DNA of 64,000 nt, from positions 1-64,000 of the forward strand of contig QCHF01000002.1 of assembly GCA_003279605.1 (NCBI GenBank), given 5' to 3'. Below the pieces are notes generated by a model, which saw only the letters and a list, made by a program, of their open reading frames with translations, did not search any database and was not told the origin of the DNA. This DNA comes from SAR86 cluster bacterium AG-390-O18 (GTDB taxonomy: Bacteria; Pseudomonadota; Gammaproteobacteria; Magnimaribacterales; AG-339-G14). This document shows positions 9,782 through 23,747 of the stretch, piece by piece; position 1 is the first letter of the stretch; each line of letters opens with the position of its first letter. Position numbers and translations under genes: made by a program.

Positions 9782-11529
9782 GTCAAAAATCTACTGAACA
9801 AAACGTCAAAGATGTAATTAATGCTTCCAGTAGAGCAATATCTAAAGATAAAGATCTTAATCTAGATATAAATTATCTCCAAGAAGTTGCTGCACCTGGA
9901 CACAATCTTCAGGAAAATATTGAATCCATACAACTCTCTAGAGGAGATGCAGACAGACAAGCTCTGTTACAAAAATATAAATTACTCGAGAAGCCATTTA
10001 AAAGGACTGGAATTTCTGAACTGGATTTTCTCCTTAAAGATTTCGAAGCCGTAAGGTCAGAAATTTTAGGTTCTAAAGAATTTTTAGGAGTAAAACAAAA
10101 CCTAAGGAATTTGTTTTTAAAGAACCTCTCTCAACAAACGATTGAAAGCAAGCAAGATGCCTTAAAAATAGCTGTTGAGATAAGTTTAAAAAATAAACTT
10201 TTAAAACAAAAAAATAATAAACTGGAGGAGGTTTTCTTAAAACCTTGGGAAAAAGCTCTTTCCGAAGTGGAATCGGATTTTAAGATTGCAGAAAAATACC
10301 TATCAGATAAAGAGAAATTTAATGAGTATTTAATCTCCTTATTTAAAAAATTAGGTTTTGAATTTGAAGATCCTGAGCAAGAAGAGCCTAAATCTGATAC
10401 TGAAGAAGAAAATGAAGACAATGAAGAGGATGGTTCTTCTGATCAAGAACAAGAAGATCAGCCTGATGACGATGCATCAGAAGTAGATGATGAAAGTGAA
10501 ACTGAAATTGAAGATTTTGAGATTGAAGAAGGAGATGTTGACGATACAGAAGACTGGGTTGAAAACAGATCTAAACTAGAAGAATTAATTGCGCTTAATC
10601 AAAATCAAGAATATAAGGTATTTTGTAGAGATTTTGATGAAGTGGTTGATGCAGATAACTTGTGCTCTTCAGAAGAATTAAAAAGGTTAAGAGATAGATT
10701 AGATCAATTGATTGACCCTTCAAAGTCTGTAATAGCAAAATTGGCAAATAGACTGCAAAGATTACTTCTGGCCCAACAAAGACGCACATGGGAGTTTGAT
10801 AAAGAAGAAGGAATTTTGGATTCTTCTAAGCTACACAAGATTATCACAGACCCATTGACTCCCCTTAGTTTTAAAACTGAAAAGGAGACATCTTTTAAAG
10901 ATACTGTTTTAACAATGTTGGTTGATAGCTCTGGGTCAATGAGGGGAAGGTCAATGACTACTGCTGCGATATCTGCTGATATTATTGGATCAACTTTGGA
11001 TAAATGTAATATCAAAACTGAAATCCTTGGTTTTACGACTAAGCATTGGAAAGGTGGAGACAGTAGAAAGCTTTGGGTTGAATGTGGGAAACCAAGTTCT
11101 CCTGGCAGGCTTAACGACTTAAGACACATTATATTCAAACCAGCCGACCTAGCCTGGAGAAGAGCTAAAAAAAATCTTGGTTTGATGCTTCGAGAAGGTC
11201 TTCTTAAAGAAAATGTTGATGGCGAAGCTCTGTTGTGGGCTTCTTCGAGATTGATGAAAAGGCCTGAACAAAGAAAAATACTCATGGTTATTTCGGACGG
11301 AGCACCCGTGGACGACAGCACTTTGTCCACTAATTCAACTAGTTATTTAGATAATCATCTAAAACAAGTGATTTCTGAAATTGAAAACAGAACTGAACTA
11401 GAATTAATAGCTATAGGTATAGGGCATGATGTTACAAAATATTATAAAAAAGCTGTAACTATCCACAGGGCTGAAGAACTTGGAAATGTTATGTTGGAAC
11501 AATTAACAGACCTATTTCAGGAGAAATAA
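9778..11529 (+). CDS. cobT: CobT-type VWA-domain protein
   Basis: The 583-residue partner of the CobS ATPase. Residues 1-190 are helical and charged; about 198-262 form a strongly acidic Glu/Asp/Ser stretch typical of CobT; the C-terminal third is a von Willebrand A domain with the MIDAS motif DSSGS (Asp383, Ser385, Ser387), [20 protein letters not shown] and [12 protein letters not shown]. In the known chelatase, CobS and CobT form stacked rings that remodel CobN. The start is TTG within the cobS stop (TTGA overlap), so translation is coupled. The B12 role is doubtful without cobN nearby; a chaperone role for the adjacent diiron protein is inference. Confidence 0.85.
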   Translation: MSQKSTEQNVKDVINASSRAISKDKDLNLDINYLQEVAAPGHNLQENIESIQLSRGDADRQALLQKYKLLEKPFKRTGISELDFLLKDFEAVRSEILGSKEFLGVKQNLRNLFLKNLSQQTIESKQDALKIAVEISLKNKLLKQKNNKLEEVFLKPWEKALSEVESDFKIAEKYLSDKEKFNEYLISLFKKLGFEFEDPEQEEPKSDTEEENEDNEEDGSSDQEQEDQPDDDASEVDDESETEIEDFEIEEGDVDDTEDWVENRSKLEELIALNQNQEYKVFCRDFDEVVDADNLCSSEELKRLRDRLDQLIDPSKSVIAKLANRLQRLLLAQQRRTWEFDKEEGILDSSKLHKIITDPLTPLSFKTEKETSFKDTVLTMLVDSSGSMRGRSMTTAAISADIIGSTLDKCNIKTEILGFTTKHWKGGDSRKLWVECGKPSSPGRLNDLRHIIFKPADLAWRRAKKNLGLMLREGLLKENVDGEALLWASSRLMKRPEQRKILMVISDGAPVDDSTLSTNSTSYLDNHLKQVISEIENRTELELIAIGIGHDVTKYYKKAVTIHRAEELGNVMLEQLTDLFQEK

Positions 11530-11566
11530 GGTTTGGAATTCTTCAAAACAGGCTTATAATTTAATA

Positions 11567-12715
11567 ATGAAAATTACTAATGTAGACGGACCTCCTGGAT
11601 TTAAGGAGTTTGATGATATTGAAGATCGTATGACTTCAGAGCATGTTGAAGATGTTAGAGAGATCTTCAACACCCCACTAACTGGTTCTTATAACTGGGA
11701 TTACACTGTTGCCGATAATAGAATCAAAAGGCTTTACGAATTAGGAAAAGAGTTAAATTGGAATGGATCAATAGATCTTGACTGGTCTAATCATATTAAA
11801 CGTGGCGATCTTCCGGTTAAACCTGAGTTTGACGATTTGGGAAATGTATATCCTGAATATAATGACATGTCAGAAGATGAAAAAAGAGAAGTGAGTTGGC
11901 ATGCTTCTGCTTGGGGTTTAAGCCAATTCTTACACGGAGAGCAAGGTGCTCTTCTGGTTGCTTCTCAACTTGTATCTTGTGCACCTACCTATCAAGCAAA
12001 ATTATATGCCGCTTCTCAATGTTTTGATGAAGCTAGACACGTAGAAGTATTCAATAGGTACTTACAAGATGTAATGGGAATGTCTTACTCTATTTCGCCA
12101 AGCCTTAAAGCTCTCTTAGATAAAGGTCTTACAGACCCTAGATGGGACTTAAAATTTATTGCAATGCAAATAATTATTGAAGGTTTAGCTCTTGCTGCTT
12201 TTCAATCTACAAAAATGACTACAAGCTGTCCTTTACTTAGAGACTTAACTCACTATGTGATTCGTGATGAGGCAAGACATGTTACTTTTGGTATTAATTA
12301 CTTAGAAGATTTTAACAAAACTTTATCTGAAGATGAGATTGAAGACCGAGCTAGATTTGCCTATGAAGCATGTGTAATCATGAGAGACAGAATTCAAAAT
12401 TATGAATTAGGAAAGAAATTCTTCGGTTACTCAGAACAAGAAGCCAGAGAAGCAATTCTAAAATCTGGCGTTAATGATGACTTTAGAGGTCTACTGTTTA
12501 ATAGAGTAATGCCTAATTTGAAGAAGATTGGCCTCTTAACAGAATCTGTTCGCCCTCTTTATGATGAGTTGGGTTTATTAGAATACGAAGTTGCTCCAAG
12601 TGATTTTGAAATCGATTGGGCTGAAATTTCCAAACCTTTAGAGTCTTCCGATGAGATAGAAACTCAAGCAGAAGAGCAAGCTGAAGTAATTAAGGAAATG
12701 TTCCACAATCATTAA
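11567..12715 (+). CDS. ferritin-like diiron protein of unknown substrate
   Basis: A 382-residue protein with a complete set of carboxylate-bridged diiron ligands: Glu125 (HGEQGALL), Glu155 and His158 (FDEARHVE), Glu205 (IIEGLALA), Glu235 and His238 (RDEARHVT). This E, ExxH, E, ExxH order is that of the ferritin-like superfamily, which holds R2 subunits, R2-like oxidases and N-oxygenases. I do not recognise a specific family. There is no signal peptide, so it is cytoplasmic. It follows cobT by 37 bases on the same strand and probably shares its transcript. The acidic Gln/Glu-rich tail from about 360 is unusual. An oxygenase or oxidase role is likely; the substrate is unknown. Confidence 0.7.
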   Translation: MKITNVDGPPGFKEFDDIEDRMTSEHVEDVREIFNTPLTGSYNWDYTVADNRIKRLYELGKELNWNGSIDLDWSNHIKRGDLPVKPEFDDLGNVYPEYNDMSEDEKREVSWHASAWGLSQFLHGEQGALLVASQLVSCAPTYQAKLYAASQCFDEARHVEVFNRYLQDVMGMSYSISPSLKALLDKGLTDPRWDLKFIAMQIIIEGLALAAFQSTKMTTSCPLLRDLTHYVIRDEARHVTFGINYLEDFNKTLSEDEIEDRARFAYEACVIMRDRIQNYELGKKFFGYSEQEAREAILKSGVNDDFRGLLFNRVMPNLKKIGLLTESVRPLYDELGLLEYEVAPSDFEIDWAEISKPLESSDEIETQAEEQAEVIKEMFHNH

Positions 12716-12737
12716 TTTCTAAATAATTAATTCTCCT

Positions 12738-12769
12738 TCACTTTGGATGCTTGTGTTTTTTCAAAGTGA
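12738..12769. terminator. inverted repeat after the diiron gene, possible weak terminator
   Basis: TCACTTTG (12738-12745) is repeated inverted as CAAAGTGA (12762-12769) across a 16-base loop that is T-rich, followed by GGGTTTTATATTC. It lies between the diiron gene and the pantothenate kinase. The stem is AT-rich with a long loop, so it would be weak; it may instead be a protein-binding site. Confidence 0.3.
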
Positions 12770-12805
12770 TGGGTTTTATATTCTTTTAAAAATAGTTCAT
12801 TCAAA

Positions 12806-13609
12806 ATGAATAATGCTGATATAGGAATTGACTTTGGAATAACAAATTCGGATATTGTTATTAATTCCAATAATGATTTTTCTTATAAATCTTTTAGAAG
12901 TGAAAAAAATATCCATCTATCTTTAAATAATATCTTAAAAAATATTCAAGAAGATTCAAAAATCAAAACTATCTCTGTGACAGGAGGAAAACATTTAGAT
13001 CTTCCTGATAATTTTGATGGTAAAAAGATAGTAAAGAAAAATGAGATAGATTGCATTGGATTAGGAGCAAAGAAATTGTCTCAGCTAGATTCAGATTTTT
13101 TAGTCTTAAGTTGTGGATCAGGAACTGCGTGTGTTGCTTATAAAAATGAAACTGCTACTCACCTTGGAGGAACTGGTCTAGGAGGCGGCACAATTAGAGG
13201 GTTATGCAAGCTAGCAGCTCAAATAGATGATCCAGATGAAATTGACGATCTATCAAAAAAAGGAAGTCAAATAGGAGACTATACTTTAAAAGATGTAATA
13301 TCAGGTCCTATAGGAAATTTACCAGATGATAGTATTGCTGTTCATCTAGGAAATTTGGATATGATGGATAAACTAGAAAAAGAAGATATATGCAAATCTA
13401 TTATTTATCTTGTTGCAACAAATATAGCAAGGCTAGCTGCCACCACAGCTCTAGCAGCTAAGTTGAATAAAATAGTTGTTGTAGGAAGATCTCCCAATTA
13501 TTTTTTATATAAAGAGATTCTTTCAAGATGGATCGAGTTCTCTGGATTAAAAGTGATCTTTCCTGAAAATAGAGAATTTGCTACAGCACTAGGCACTTTA
13601 GAAAGTTAA
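12806..13609 (+). CDS. coaW: type II pantothenate kinase (ASKHA fold)
   Basis: Pantothenate kinase phosphorylates vitamin B5, the first step to coenzyme A. The 267-residue protein has the ASKHA pattern of the type II (eukaryotic/staphylococcal) enzymes: phosphate-binding IGIDFGITNSD at 6-16, LSCGSGTACV near 108, and the family hallmark THLGGTGLGGGTIRGL near 125-140. Most Gammaproteobacteria use type I CoaA or type III CoaX, so this choice is unusual. coaBC elsewhere in the window supplies the following CoA steps. The stop lies only six bases from the 3' end of the 5S gene, which is transcribed toward it. Confidence 0.78.
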   Translation: MNNADIGIDFGITNSDIVINSNNDFSYKSFRSEKNIHLSLNNILKNIQEDSKIKTISVTGGKHLDLPDNFDGKKIVKKNEIDCIGLGAKKLSQLDSDFLVLSCGSGTACVAYKNETATHLGGTGLGGGTIRGLCKLAAQIDDPDEIDDLSKKGSQIGDYTLKDVISGPIGNLPDDSIAVHLGNLDMMDKLEKEDICKSIIYLVATNIARLAATTALAAKLNKIVVVGRSPNYFLYKEILSRWIEFSGLKVIFPENREFATALGTLES

Positions 13610-13615
13610 CTAGAA

Positions 13616-13730
13616 GCCCGACGATGTCCTACTCTCGCATGGACGCACCACACTACCATCGGCGCAAAGTGGTTTCACTTCTGAGTTCGGGATGGAATCA
13701 GGTGGGACACACTCGCTAATGTCATCGGGC
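13616..13730 (-). rRNA. rrf: 5S ribosomal RNA
   Basis: Read on the minus strand the segment starts TGCCCGATGAC and ends with ATCGTCGGGC, the terminal helix of 5S, and holds the conserved CCGAACTCAGAAGTGAAAC core. The length of about 115 is normal. It lies 72 bases after the 23S end. No terminator hairpin is visible beyond it; the coaW stop is six bases away. Boundaries are judged by the terminal helix. Confidence 0.93.
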
Positions 13731-13746
13731 AAAATTCTAGTTCTGT

Positions 13747-13801
13747 ATTGTTGATCCTTTTGTTTAATTTTAGCGTTATTAAACTTTATTAATATAAAGT
13801 A
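13747..13801 (-). other. 3' half of the 23S processing stem
   Basis: Bases 13782-13801 are complementary to 16711-16730 at 19 of 20 positions, and 13747-13757 (ATTGTTGATCC) are complementary to 16856-16866. Together they would close a long double-stranded stem around the 23S precursor, the usual RNase III substrate. Confidence 0.75.
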
Positions 13802-13802
13802 T

Positions 13803-16706
<2,904 letters not shown>

Positions 16707-16956
16707 AAAATACTTTAAATTAATAAAGTTAAGTCTTTCGAATAATAAGCGCCAAAATTTGCCATTAGCATTTTAAGATAATTATCTTAAAACTTGGTGC
16801 ACTAATAATTGATAACATTAATTATTAGTGTCGTAACTAAATAAATTTAGTTACTGGATCAACAATACTTTTAAAGAACACATCACTTATTTTCCTATGA
16901 AAATAGTAAGACAAGTAATTCGAACGGACACTCACAATAAAAGTCGTGTAATTTGT
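16707..16956 (-). other. 16S-23S spacer without tRNA, with boxA and processing stems
   Basis: The 250-base spacer contains no tRNA-Ile or tRNA-Ala cloverleaf on either strand. On the transcribed strand it has a boxA-like antitermination element TGTTCTTTAAAA at 16869-16880, the same sequence as in the 16S leader. Bases 16911-16932 are complementary, with a few mismatches, to the leader at 18588-18609 and would form the 16S RNase III stem; 16711-16730 and 16856-16866 pair with sequence beyond the 23S 3' end. Everything in the spacer can thus be read as processing and antitermination signals. Confidence 0.8.
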
Positions 16957-18489
<1,533 letters not shown>

Positions 18490-18587
18490 AAATTAAACGA
18501 TTATTTTTTTAAAAAAAATAATAAAAAATAGGTGACTATCGAATTTCGATAATCTAAAAATTGACACTAACCTTTATTAAAATGGTA

Positions 18588-18627
18588 AGTGCCCGCACGA
18601 ATTACTTGTTTATAATTTTAAAGAACA
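18588..18627 (-). promoter_or_regulatory. rrn leader boxA and 16S processing arm
   Basis: On the minus strand TGTTCTTTAAAA (18616-18627) matches the rrn antitermination boxA (E. coli leader TGCTCTTTAACA). Just downstream, GTGCGGGCACTT corresponds to the conserved boxC-like element. Bases 18588-18609 are complementary to the spacer at 16911-16932 and would form the 16S processing stem. Confidence 0.8.
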
Positions 18628-18654
18628 CCCGTTCCTGATTTACTCAGGCACGAG

Positions 18655-18690
18655 CGAGCGATTATACATGGCTTTGAATAATAAGATAGC
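18655..18690 (-). promoter_or_regulatory. rRNA operon promoter with GC-rich discriminator
   Basis: On the minus strand a perfect -10 TATAAT lies at 18661-18666, followed by the discriminator CGCTCGCTCG. GC-rich discriminators are typical of rRNA P1 promoters under stringent (ppGpp/DksA) control; dksA is in this window. A good -35 is not visible at the usual distance. The promoter sits only 30 bases past the tyrS stop, with no terminator between, so tyrS transcripts may read into the operon. Confidence 0.65.
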
Positions 18691-18696
18691 TAAGTT

Positions 18697-19920
18697 TTAA
18701 CCTTTTTTAAGCTTAATTTTTAAGTGCTTTAACTTACCGACCTGGTAGGTATTTTCAGACGGATTTTGAACCAAAATAGCATCATCTGAAATCTTATTTC
18801 CATCTATTTTAACTGCGCCTTGAACGATCATTCTCCTAGCTTCTGATTTACTTTTACAAAGCTTATCATCTCCAAGATCCTCACTAGATAATAAATCAAT
18901 AATTGATATTGAAGATGCTTTAATGGATAAGTTTATAATTTTGATTTCTGTAGGGTCATTTCCCCTAGAAAACCTATTTGTGAATTCTTTCTCGGCAAGA
19001 AGTGCTTTTTCTTCGTCATGAAATCTTGTCACAATTTCTGCAGAGAGCATTTTTTTTGCTTCCATAGGATTTAAGCCTTGTTCAGTTTTTTTCTTGATTT
19101 CTTTAATCTCAGCAGATGTTTTAAAACTTAATAAGTCAAAGTATCGCCACATCAAGTCATCTGAAATTGACATGATTTTACCAAACATGTCGTTTGGATT
19201 TTCTTGCAGACCAATATAATTATTTAAAGATTTTGACATTTTCTTCACGCCATCCGTCCCTTCCAAAATTGGCAAGGTCATAATAATCTGCTCTTCCATA
19301 CCAAATGATTTTTGAATATCTCTGCCTACTAAAAGATTAAACTTTTGATCGGTTCCGCCAAGCTCGACATCTGATTTAAGCTCATAAGAATCATATCCTT
19401 GAACAAGAGGGTATATAAATTCATGAATGGAGATGGGTTTGTTCCCTTTGTATCTTTTACTGAAATCATCTCTTTCCAACATTCGAGCAACTGTCATCTT
19501 TGAACTTAAATTAATGAGCTCTGCGCTTGTCATTTTTTTAAACCATGAAGAATTAAACTCAATTTTTGTTTTTTTCTTATCAAGAATTTTATAAATTTGA
19601 TCTTGGTAAGTTTTAGAATTTTTCTTAAGTTGCTCTAACGTTAAGATTGGACGAGTTTCACTCACACCCGAAGGATCGCCTATCATTCCGGTAAAATCTC
19701 CTATTAAAAAGACAACCTTATGTCCAAGATCTTGAAATTGTTTTAATTTGTTAATCAAAACAGTATGACCTAAGTGTAAGTCAGGGGCTGTTGGATCAAA
19801 TCCAGCTTTGATAGTTAAAGGTTTATCTTTGTTTAATTTTTTTTCTAAACCTTTTTCAGGGATGATTTCTTCAACCCCACGTTTTAATATTTCTAATTTT
19901 TCTGAAGTTGATAAACTCAT
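18697..19920 (-). CDS. tyrS: tyrosyl-tRNA synthetase
   Basis: A class I synthetase charging tRNA-Tyr. The 407-residue protein has the HIGH-type motif HLGH at 49-52, the KMSKS loop at 227-231 and a C-terminal S4-like RNA-binding segment ([20 protein letters not shown]). The sequence style is that of the TyrZ-like form found beside the rRNA operon in Pseudomonas. It lies between the rRNA promoter and the divergent M23 peptidase gene, an order conserved in Gammaproteobacteria. Confidence 0.95.
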   Translation of the reverse strand: MSLSTSEKLEILKRGVEEIIPEKGLEKKLNKDKPLTIKAGFDPTAPDLHLGHTVLINKLKQFQDLGHKVVFLIGDFTGMIGDPSGVSETRPILTLEQLKKNSKTYQDQIYKILDKKKTKIEFNSSWFKKMTSAELINLSSKMTVARMLERDDFSKRYKGNKPISIHEFIYPLVQGYDSYELKSDVELGGTDQKFNLLVGRDIQKSFGMEEQIIMTLPILEGTDGVKKMSKSLNNYIGLQENPNDMFGKIMSISDDLMWRYFDLLSFKTSAEIKEIKKKTEQGLNPMEAKKMLSAEIVTRFHDEEKALLAEKEFTNRFSRGNDPTEIKIINLSIKASSISIIDLLSSEDLGDDKLCKSKSEARRMIVQGAVKIDGNKISDDAILVQNPSENTYQVGKLKHLKIKLKKG

Positions 19921-19985
19921 GAATGTAATTATTTATTTCTCAAAAAATTTATATATATCTTTGAAATGATACTCTAAAAACGTAA

Positions 19986-21272
19986 ATGAAAAATTTAATT
20001 CTTGATATAAAGTATTATTTGCTCTTTCTATTAGTTGTTTTAGCTGCATTCTATTTGTATCTAAATTTCGGTATCAATTTCAACAAAAATTACTCTCCAG
20101 AAATAATCGCAGATGCCTCATTTAGAGACCAAATAACTTTAAATGAGAATCAGGATAAGAAAATCTTCAAAGGAGCCTTATCAAAGAAAATCAAAGTAGA
20201 TAAAAATGATACCTTAATTAAGATACTAAGCTCTAATGAGGTAGAAAGTAGGTACATTAAAGCCTTAATTAAAACCAAAGGTTCTGAGAAGCTTGCCAAT
20301 ATAAAAACTGGTGATTTTGTGGAAATTGCATTCTCTGAAAATAGAATACCTAAGGAAATATTTGTTACCAGAAATGGTTTGAAGGGAGTTTTGGCAGAAT
20401 TTAAAGACAAAACTTACTCCATCAAAAATCATGAAAGAGTTCCAGAGGTTATTGAAAGGTTTGCTTCTGTGACCATTGATGAGTCTTTATATCAATCTGC
20501 ATTGAAAGAAGGAATATCAGATAGTGTGATTATGGATTTAGTTTTTATATTCGGCTGGGATATAGATTTTGTTTTTGATATCAGATCGGGAGATAGCTTT
20601 GAAATTCTTTATGAGGAATATTTTTATAAAGGAGAAAAAATCAAAAATGGAGATATTAAAGCCGCAAGATTTAAAAGAGGAAAAAAAGTTTTTTCAGCGA
20701 TAAGATTCTTTAGTAATGTTTCGGGAACAAAAGAATACTTTTCCACAAGAGGAGAAAACGTTAAAAAAGCTTTTTTAAGGACGCCTGTCGAATTTTCTTA
20801 CATAAGTTCTCGTTACAACCTCAAAAGAAAACATCCTGTCCTGAATAAAATAAGAGCTCATACAGGAGTAGATTATGCAGCGCCTACAGGAACTCCAGTA
20901 AGGTCAACTAGTTCAGGGACAGTGTCTTTCATTGGGAATAAAGGTGGCTATGGAAAACTTATCGAAGTAAAACATTCTGAAGACTACTCTACTCGCTATG
21001 CTCATTTATCAAAATTTAACCCAAGATTGAGTAATGGCTCAAAGGTTGAGCAAGGGGAAACTATTGGATACGTTGGTCAGACAGGATTAGCAACTGGGCC
21101 GCACTTACATTACGAATTCAGAGTTGGAGGGAATCACACGAACCCTTTGACAGTAAAGCTTCCAGATGCGAAACCGATATCAGAAGTTGAAAAAAAAGAA
21201 TTTTTTGATCATGCCATAAAGATGATTAATCGACTTGATGAGCTATTCCTAAAATTTTATGCTGAAGTCTGA
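19986..21272 (+). CDS. mepM: M23 family murein endopeptidase
   Basis: A likely peptidoglycan DD-endopeptidase that opens cross-links for wall growth. The 428-residue protein has one N-terminal membrane segment (about 10-30, YYLLFLLVVLAAFYLYL), a middle region resembling the OapA/LysM-like part of MepM, and a C-terminal LytM domain. The zinc and catalytic residues are intact: His292 and Asp296 in HTGVD, His373 and His375 in HLH. It is anchored in the inner membrane and faces the periplasm. It overlaps anmK by 14 bases, pairing wall cleavage with recycling of its products. The name is by similarity and synteny with Pseudomonas. Confidence 0.85.
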   Translation: MKNLILDIKYYLLFLLVVLAAFYLYLNFGINFNKNYSPEIIADASFRDQITLNENQDKKIFKGALSKKIKVDKNDTLIKILSSNEVESRYIKALIKTKGSEKLANIKTGDFVEIAFSENRIPKEIFVTRNGLKGVLAEFKDKTYSIKNHERVPEVIERFASVTIDESLYQSALKEGISDSVIMDLVFIFGWDIDFVFDIRSGDSFEILYEEYFYKGEKIKNGDIKAARFKRGKKVFSAIRFFSNVSGTKEYFSTRGENVKKAFLRTPVEFSYISSRYNLKRKHPVLNKIRAHTGVDYAAPTGTPVRSTSSGTVSFIGNKGGYGKLIEVKHSEDYSTRYAHLSKFNPRLSNGSKVEQGETIGYVGQTGLATGPHLHYEFRVGGNHTNPLTVKLPDAKPISEVEKKEFFDHAIKMINRLDELFLKFYAEV

Positions 21273-22380
21273 TTTATATATTGGAGTTCTCTCCGGAACC
21301 TCAGCAGATTCTATTGATGCTTTATTAGTAGATTTTTCAAATTCGATTAAAGTTATTGATAGGTTTTCAAAAAAAATACCTAAAGCAGTTAAAAATAAAA
21401 TATTTGAACTTGTCCTTAATAAAAAAATTCCTAACTACGCTAACAAACAAAAGGAATTAGATTACATTCTTGGTGAGCTTATAGGTAAATGCGTTAACCA
21501 ATTAATTAAAAGAACTAAGATAGATAAGCAAATGGTTAAAGCTATTGGGAGTCACGGGCAGACAATAAAACATAGTTCTTCGAGAAAAAATCCTTTTAGT
21601 TTGCAAATTGGAAATCCAAAATTAGTGAGAAAGCTTACAGGCATCAAAGTAGTTTATGGGTTCCGACAAAGCGACATAGAAAACGGAGGTATGGGTGCTC
21701 CCCTAACCCCAGCCTTTCATAATGAGTATATGTCTCAAGCAAAAGTTAATCGTGCAATTGTTAATATTGGCGGAATAACAAATGTAACTTTGCTGCCTGC
21801 AAGGGGAAAGATTCTTGGATGGGACATTGGACCTGGTAATTGCTTTATAGACCAAGCCGTTAAAAATCTTTCTAATGGAAAGAAGCAATTTGATAACAAG
21901 GGAGCCCTGGCAAAAAAAGGAAATCCTGGAGTATTGGAAAATACTATCAAGAAATTTCTTGATACGAGTTACTTCAAAAAACCAATTCCTAAAAGTCAGT
22001 CAGTTGAAAATTATGATTTAAGAAAATTTAGATTTGATCCATTAGAAATAAAAAAGCTAAAAGACGAAGATTTAATCTCAGGCTTAACCGAGATTACATT
22101 TCAATCAATTTTAAGAGACCTTCAGAAATACTGTAATAAAGAATATGAGATTTACTTTTGTGGTGGTGGAACGAAAAATAACTATTTAATGGATAGATTT
22201 CAAGAACTGAATATAGAAAATCTACAATTCTTTAAAACTTCAGATTTAGGAATTGACCCACTTGATGTGGAGGCTATGACTTTTGCCTGGTTGGCAAAGA
22301 AAAGACTAGAAAAACAAAAAATTAAACTGACCAGCGTTACCGGATCTAAACCTTGTTTGATAGGTGAAGTAATAAACTAA
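21259..22380 (+). CDS. anmK: anhydro-N-acetylmuramic acid kinase
   Basis: AnmK hydrates and phosphorylates anhydro-MurNAc released from peptidoglycan, returning it to MurNAc-6-phosphate for recycling. The 373-residue protein is of normal length with [18 protein letters not shown] at the start, GSHGQTIKH, the ATP/sugar site [21 protein letters not shown] and [13 protein letters not shown]. Its start lies 14 bases inside the preceding peptidase gene, so the two are translationally coupled. The 3' end overlaps the convergent erpA by four bases. Confidence 0.95.
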   Translation: MLKSDLYIGVLSGTSADSIDALLVDFSNSIKVIDRFSKKIPKAVKNKIFELVLNKKIPNYANKQKELDYILGELIGKCVNQLIKRTKIDKQMVKAIGSHGQTIKHSSSRKNPFSLQIGNPKLVRKLTGIKVVYGFRQSDIENGGMGAPLTPAFHNEYMSQAKVNRAIVNIGGITNVTLLPARGKILGWDIGPGNCFIDQAVKNLSNGKKQFDNKGALAKKGNPGVLENTIKKFLDTSYFKKPIPKSQSVENYDLRKFRFDPLEIKKLKDEDLISGLTEITFQSILRDLQKYCNKEYEIYFCGGGTKNNYLMDRFQELNIENLQFFKTSDLGIDPLDVEAMTFAWLAKKRLEKQKIKLTSVTGSKPCLIGEVIN

Positions 22381-22724
22381 ATTGAAAAAGAAGCTCCACA
22401 ACCACAGGTTGTAGTTGCATTTGGATTTTCAATGATGAATTTAGATCCTTCTAAATTTTCTACATAATCCAAGGTTGATCCAAAAAGGTATTGGATGCTT
22501 AGGGAATCGATCAATACCGATACTTCGTCTTCTTTCAAGACTGTATCATCATCTTCAGCATTGTCATCTAACTTAAAACCATATTGAAAACCTGAACAAC
22601 CGCCTCCGGTTACAAAAACTCTAAGGTGAAGATTTTTTTTGTTTTCTTCAGCTATTAGGTTTTTAACCTTTAAAACAGCATTTTCAGTAATGTTAAGTTC
22701 TTTTGGAACAAATTTTTCAACCAT
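22377..22724 (-). CDS. erpA: A-type iron-sulfur carrier
   Basis: ErpA receives Fe-S clusters from the assembly machinery and delivers them to target enzymes, for example those of isoprenoid synthesis. The 115-residue protein carries the three invariant cysteines Cys43 (GGGCSG), Cys107 and Cys109 (CGCG). An acidic linker [10 protein letters not shown] is typical of the family. It starts one base past the argC stop and is probably co-transcribed with it, matching the erpA-argC neighbourhood in Pseudomonas. Confidence 0.94.
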   Translation of the reverse strand: MVEKFVPKELNITENAVLKVKNLIAEENKKNLHLRVFVTGGGCSGFQYGFKLDDNAEDDDTVLKEDEVSVLIDSLSIQYLFGSTLDYVENLEGSKFIIENPNATTTCGCGASFSI

Positions 22725-22725
22725 A

Positions 22726-23706
22726 TTATCTACTCATTATATCCAAACATTGTATAGCTTGGCTTGCGGCACCCTTTAAAAGGTTATCAATTGCCGAATT
22801 AATGACAATTGTATTACTTTGAAAAGCATATGAAACGGATATATCGCAATAGAATGTATTTATTACACCTTTTATTTCAGCAATTTCTCCCTTTTCTTTG
22901 ACCCTCACGAATTTATGCTTCTCATAATAACTTTCATACAATTCATTTAGGTTTAAATCTTTTTGGCTGACATCACAATAAAGCGTTACGTATTCTCCTC
23001 TGAACAATGGTAAAAGATGTGGGATGAAAATGATCTCATGGTCGAGATTGAATTCCATTTTTAAGAAATCTTTTATTTCCGGTTGGTGTCTATGAAAACC
23101 AACATTATAAGATTTAAAATTTTCTTTGATATCCTCGTCAAGACCGTTTTCTACGGAAGATTTACCTGCCCCACTTATTCCAGATTTAGCATCCAAAACA
23201 ATTTTTGAATTTTTTTGCAAGTAAGGAATAGCTGGAAGCAATCCAAGTATGGAAGCAGTAGGATAACATCCAGGTACTGCCACTAAATTTGCTGCTTTAA
23301 TTTTTTCTGCAGAATGTTCAGGTAAACCATAAATAGCTTGAGGCAAAAGATCATCTGCCCTATGAATACTGTCATAAGTTTCTTGCCAAAGTTTTCCATT
23401 TGATAGTCTAAAATCCGCTGATAGATCAATAACTTTTACCCCTTTTTTTAAAATCTCTGGAACATAGTCCATTGAGTAGTCATGTTTGGTCGCAAAAAAA
23501 ACATAATCAAGATTGTCAGGCATTTGATCTATAGGTTGCAGAACTAATTTACTATTTGTTTGAGAATAAATCTCTTTATATTCCTTTCCTTCATGCGAAA
23601 AAGAAGAGACGAAGGTAAGACTCAAATCTTCCCTAGATTCGATAATTGAAGCGAGCTCCTCTCCTACATAGCCTGTAGCACCTACTATTCCAATATTTAA
23701 AGACAT
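22726..23706 (-). CDS. argC: N-acetyl-gamma-glutamyl-phosphate reductase
   Basis: ArgC reduces N-acetylglutamyl phosphate with NADPH in arginine synthesis. The 326-residue protein shows the dinucleotide site [13 protein letters not shown], the catalytic Cys147 in PGCYPTA, and [10 protein letters not shown] with HRHQPEI downstream, as in the family. It is the first gene of a minus-strand unit with erpA and is divergent from thiD across 41 bases. Confidence 0.95.
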   Translation of the reverse strand: MSLNIGIVGATGYVGEELASIIESREDLSLTFVSSFSHEGKEYKEIYSQTNSKLVLQPIDQMPDNLDYVFFATKHDYSMDYVPEILKKGVKVIDLSADFRLSNGKLWQETYDSIHRADDLLPQAIYGLPEHSAEKIKAANLVAVPGCYPTASILGLLPAIPYLQKNSKIVLDAKSGISGAGKSSVENGLDEDIKENFKSYNVGFHRHQPEIKDFLKMEFNLDHEIIFIPHLLPLFRGEYVTLYCDVSQKDLNLNELYESYYEKHKFVRVKEKGEIAEIKGVINTFYCDISVSYAFQSNTIVINSAIDNLLKGAASQAIQCLDIMSR

Positions 23707-23747
23707 TTATTTATTTTTAATTTTGCAAAAACATTATACTTTAAAGC

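Noticed and set aside
10704..11330. A 208-codon open frame on the minus strand inside cobT
   Set aside because: It lies antisense to the conserved VWA domain of CobT, has no ribosome site and shows no recognisable protein features.
16707..16956. Possible tRNA in the 16S-23S spacer
   Set aside because: No T-loop GGTTCGA-type sequence or acceptor stem could be found; all palindromes are explained by processing stems.
20150..20410. Antisense frame of 86 codons in the M23 peptidase gene
   Set aside because: A shadow of the real gene with no start signal or conserved features.
23707..23747. TPP riboswitch ahead of thiD
   Set aside because: The gap is only 41 bases, far too short, and no CTGAGA element is present.
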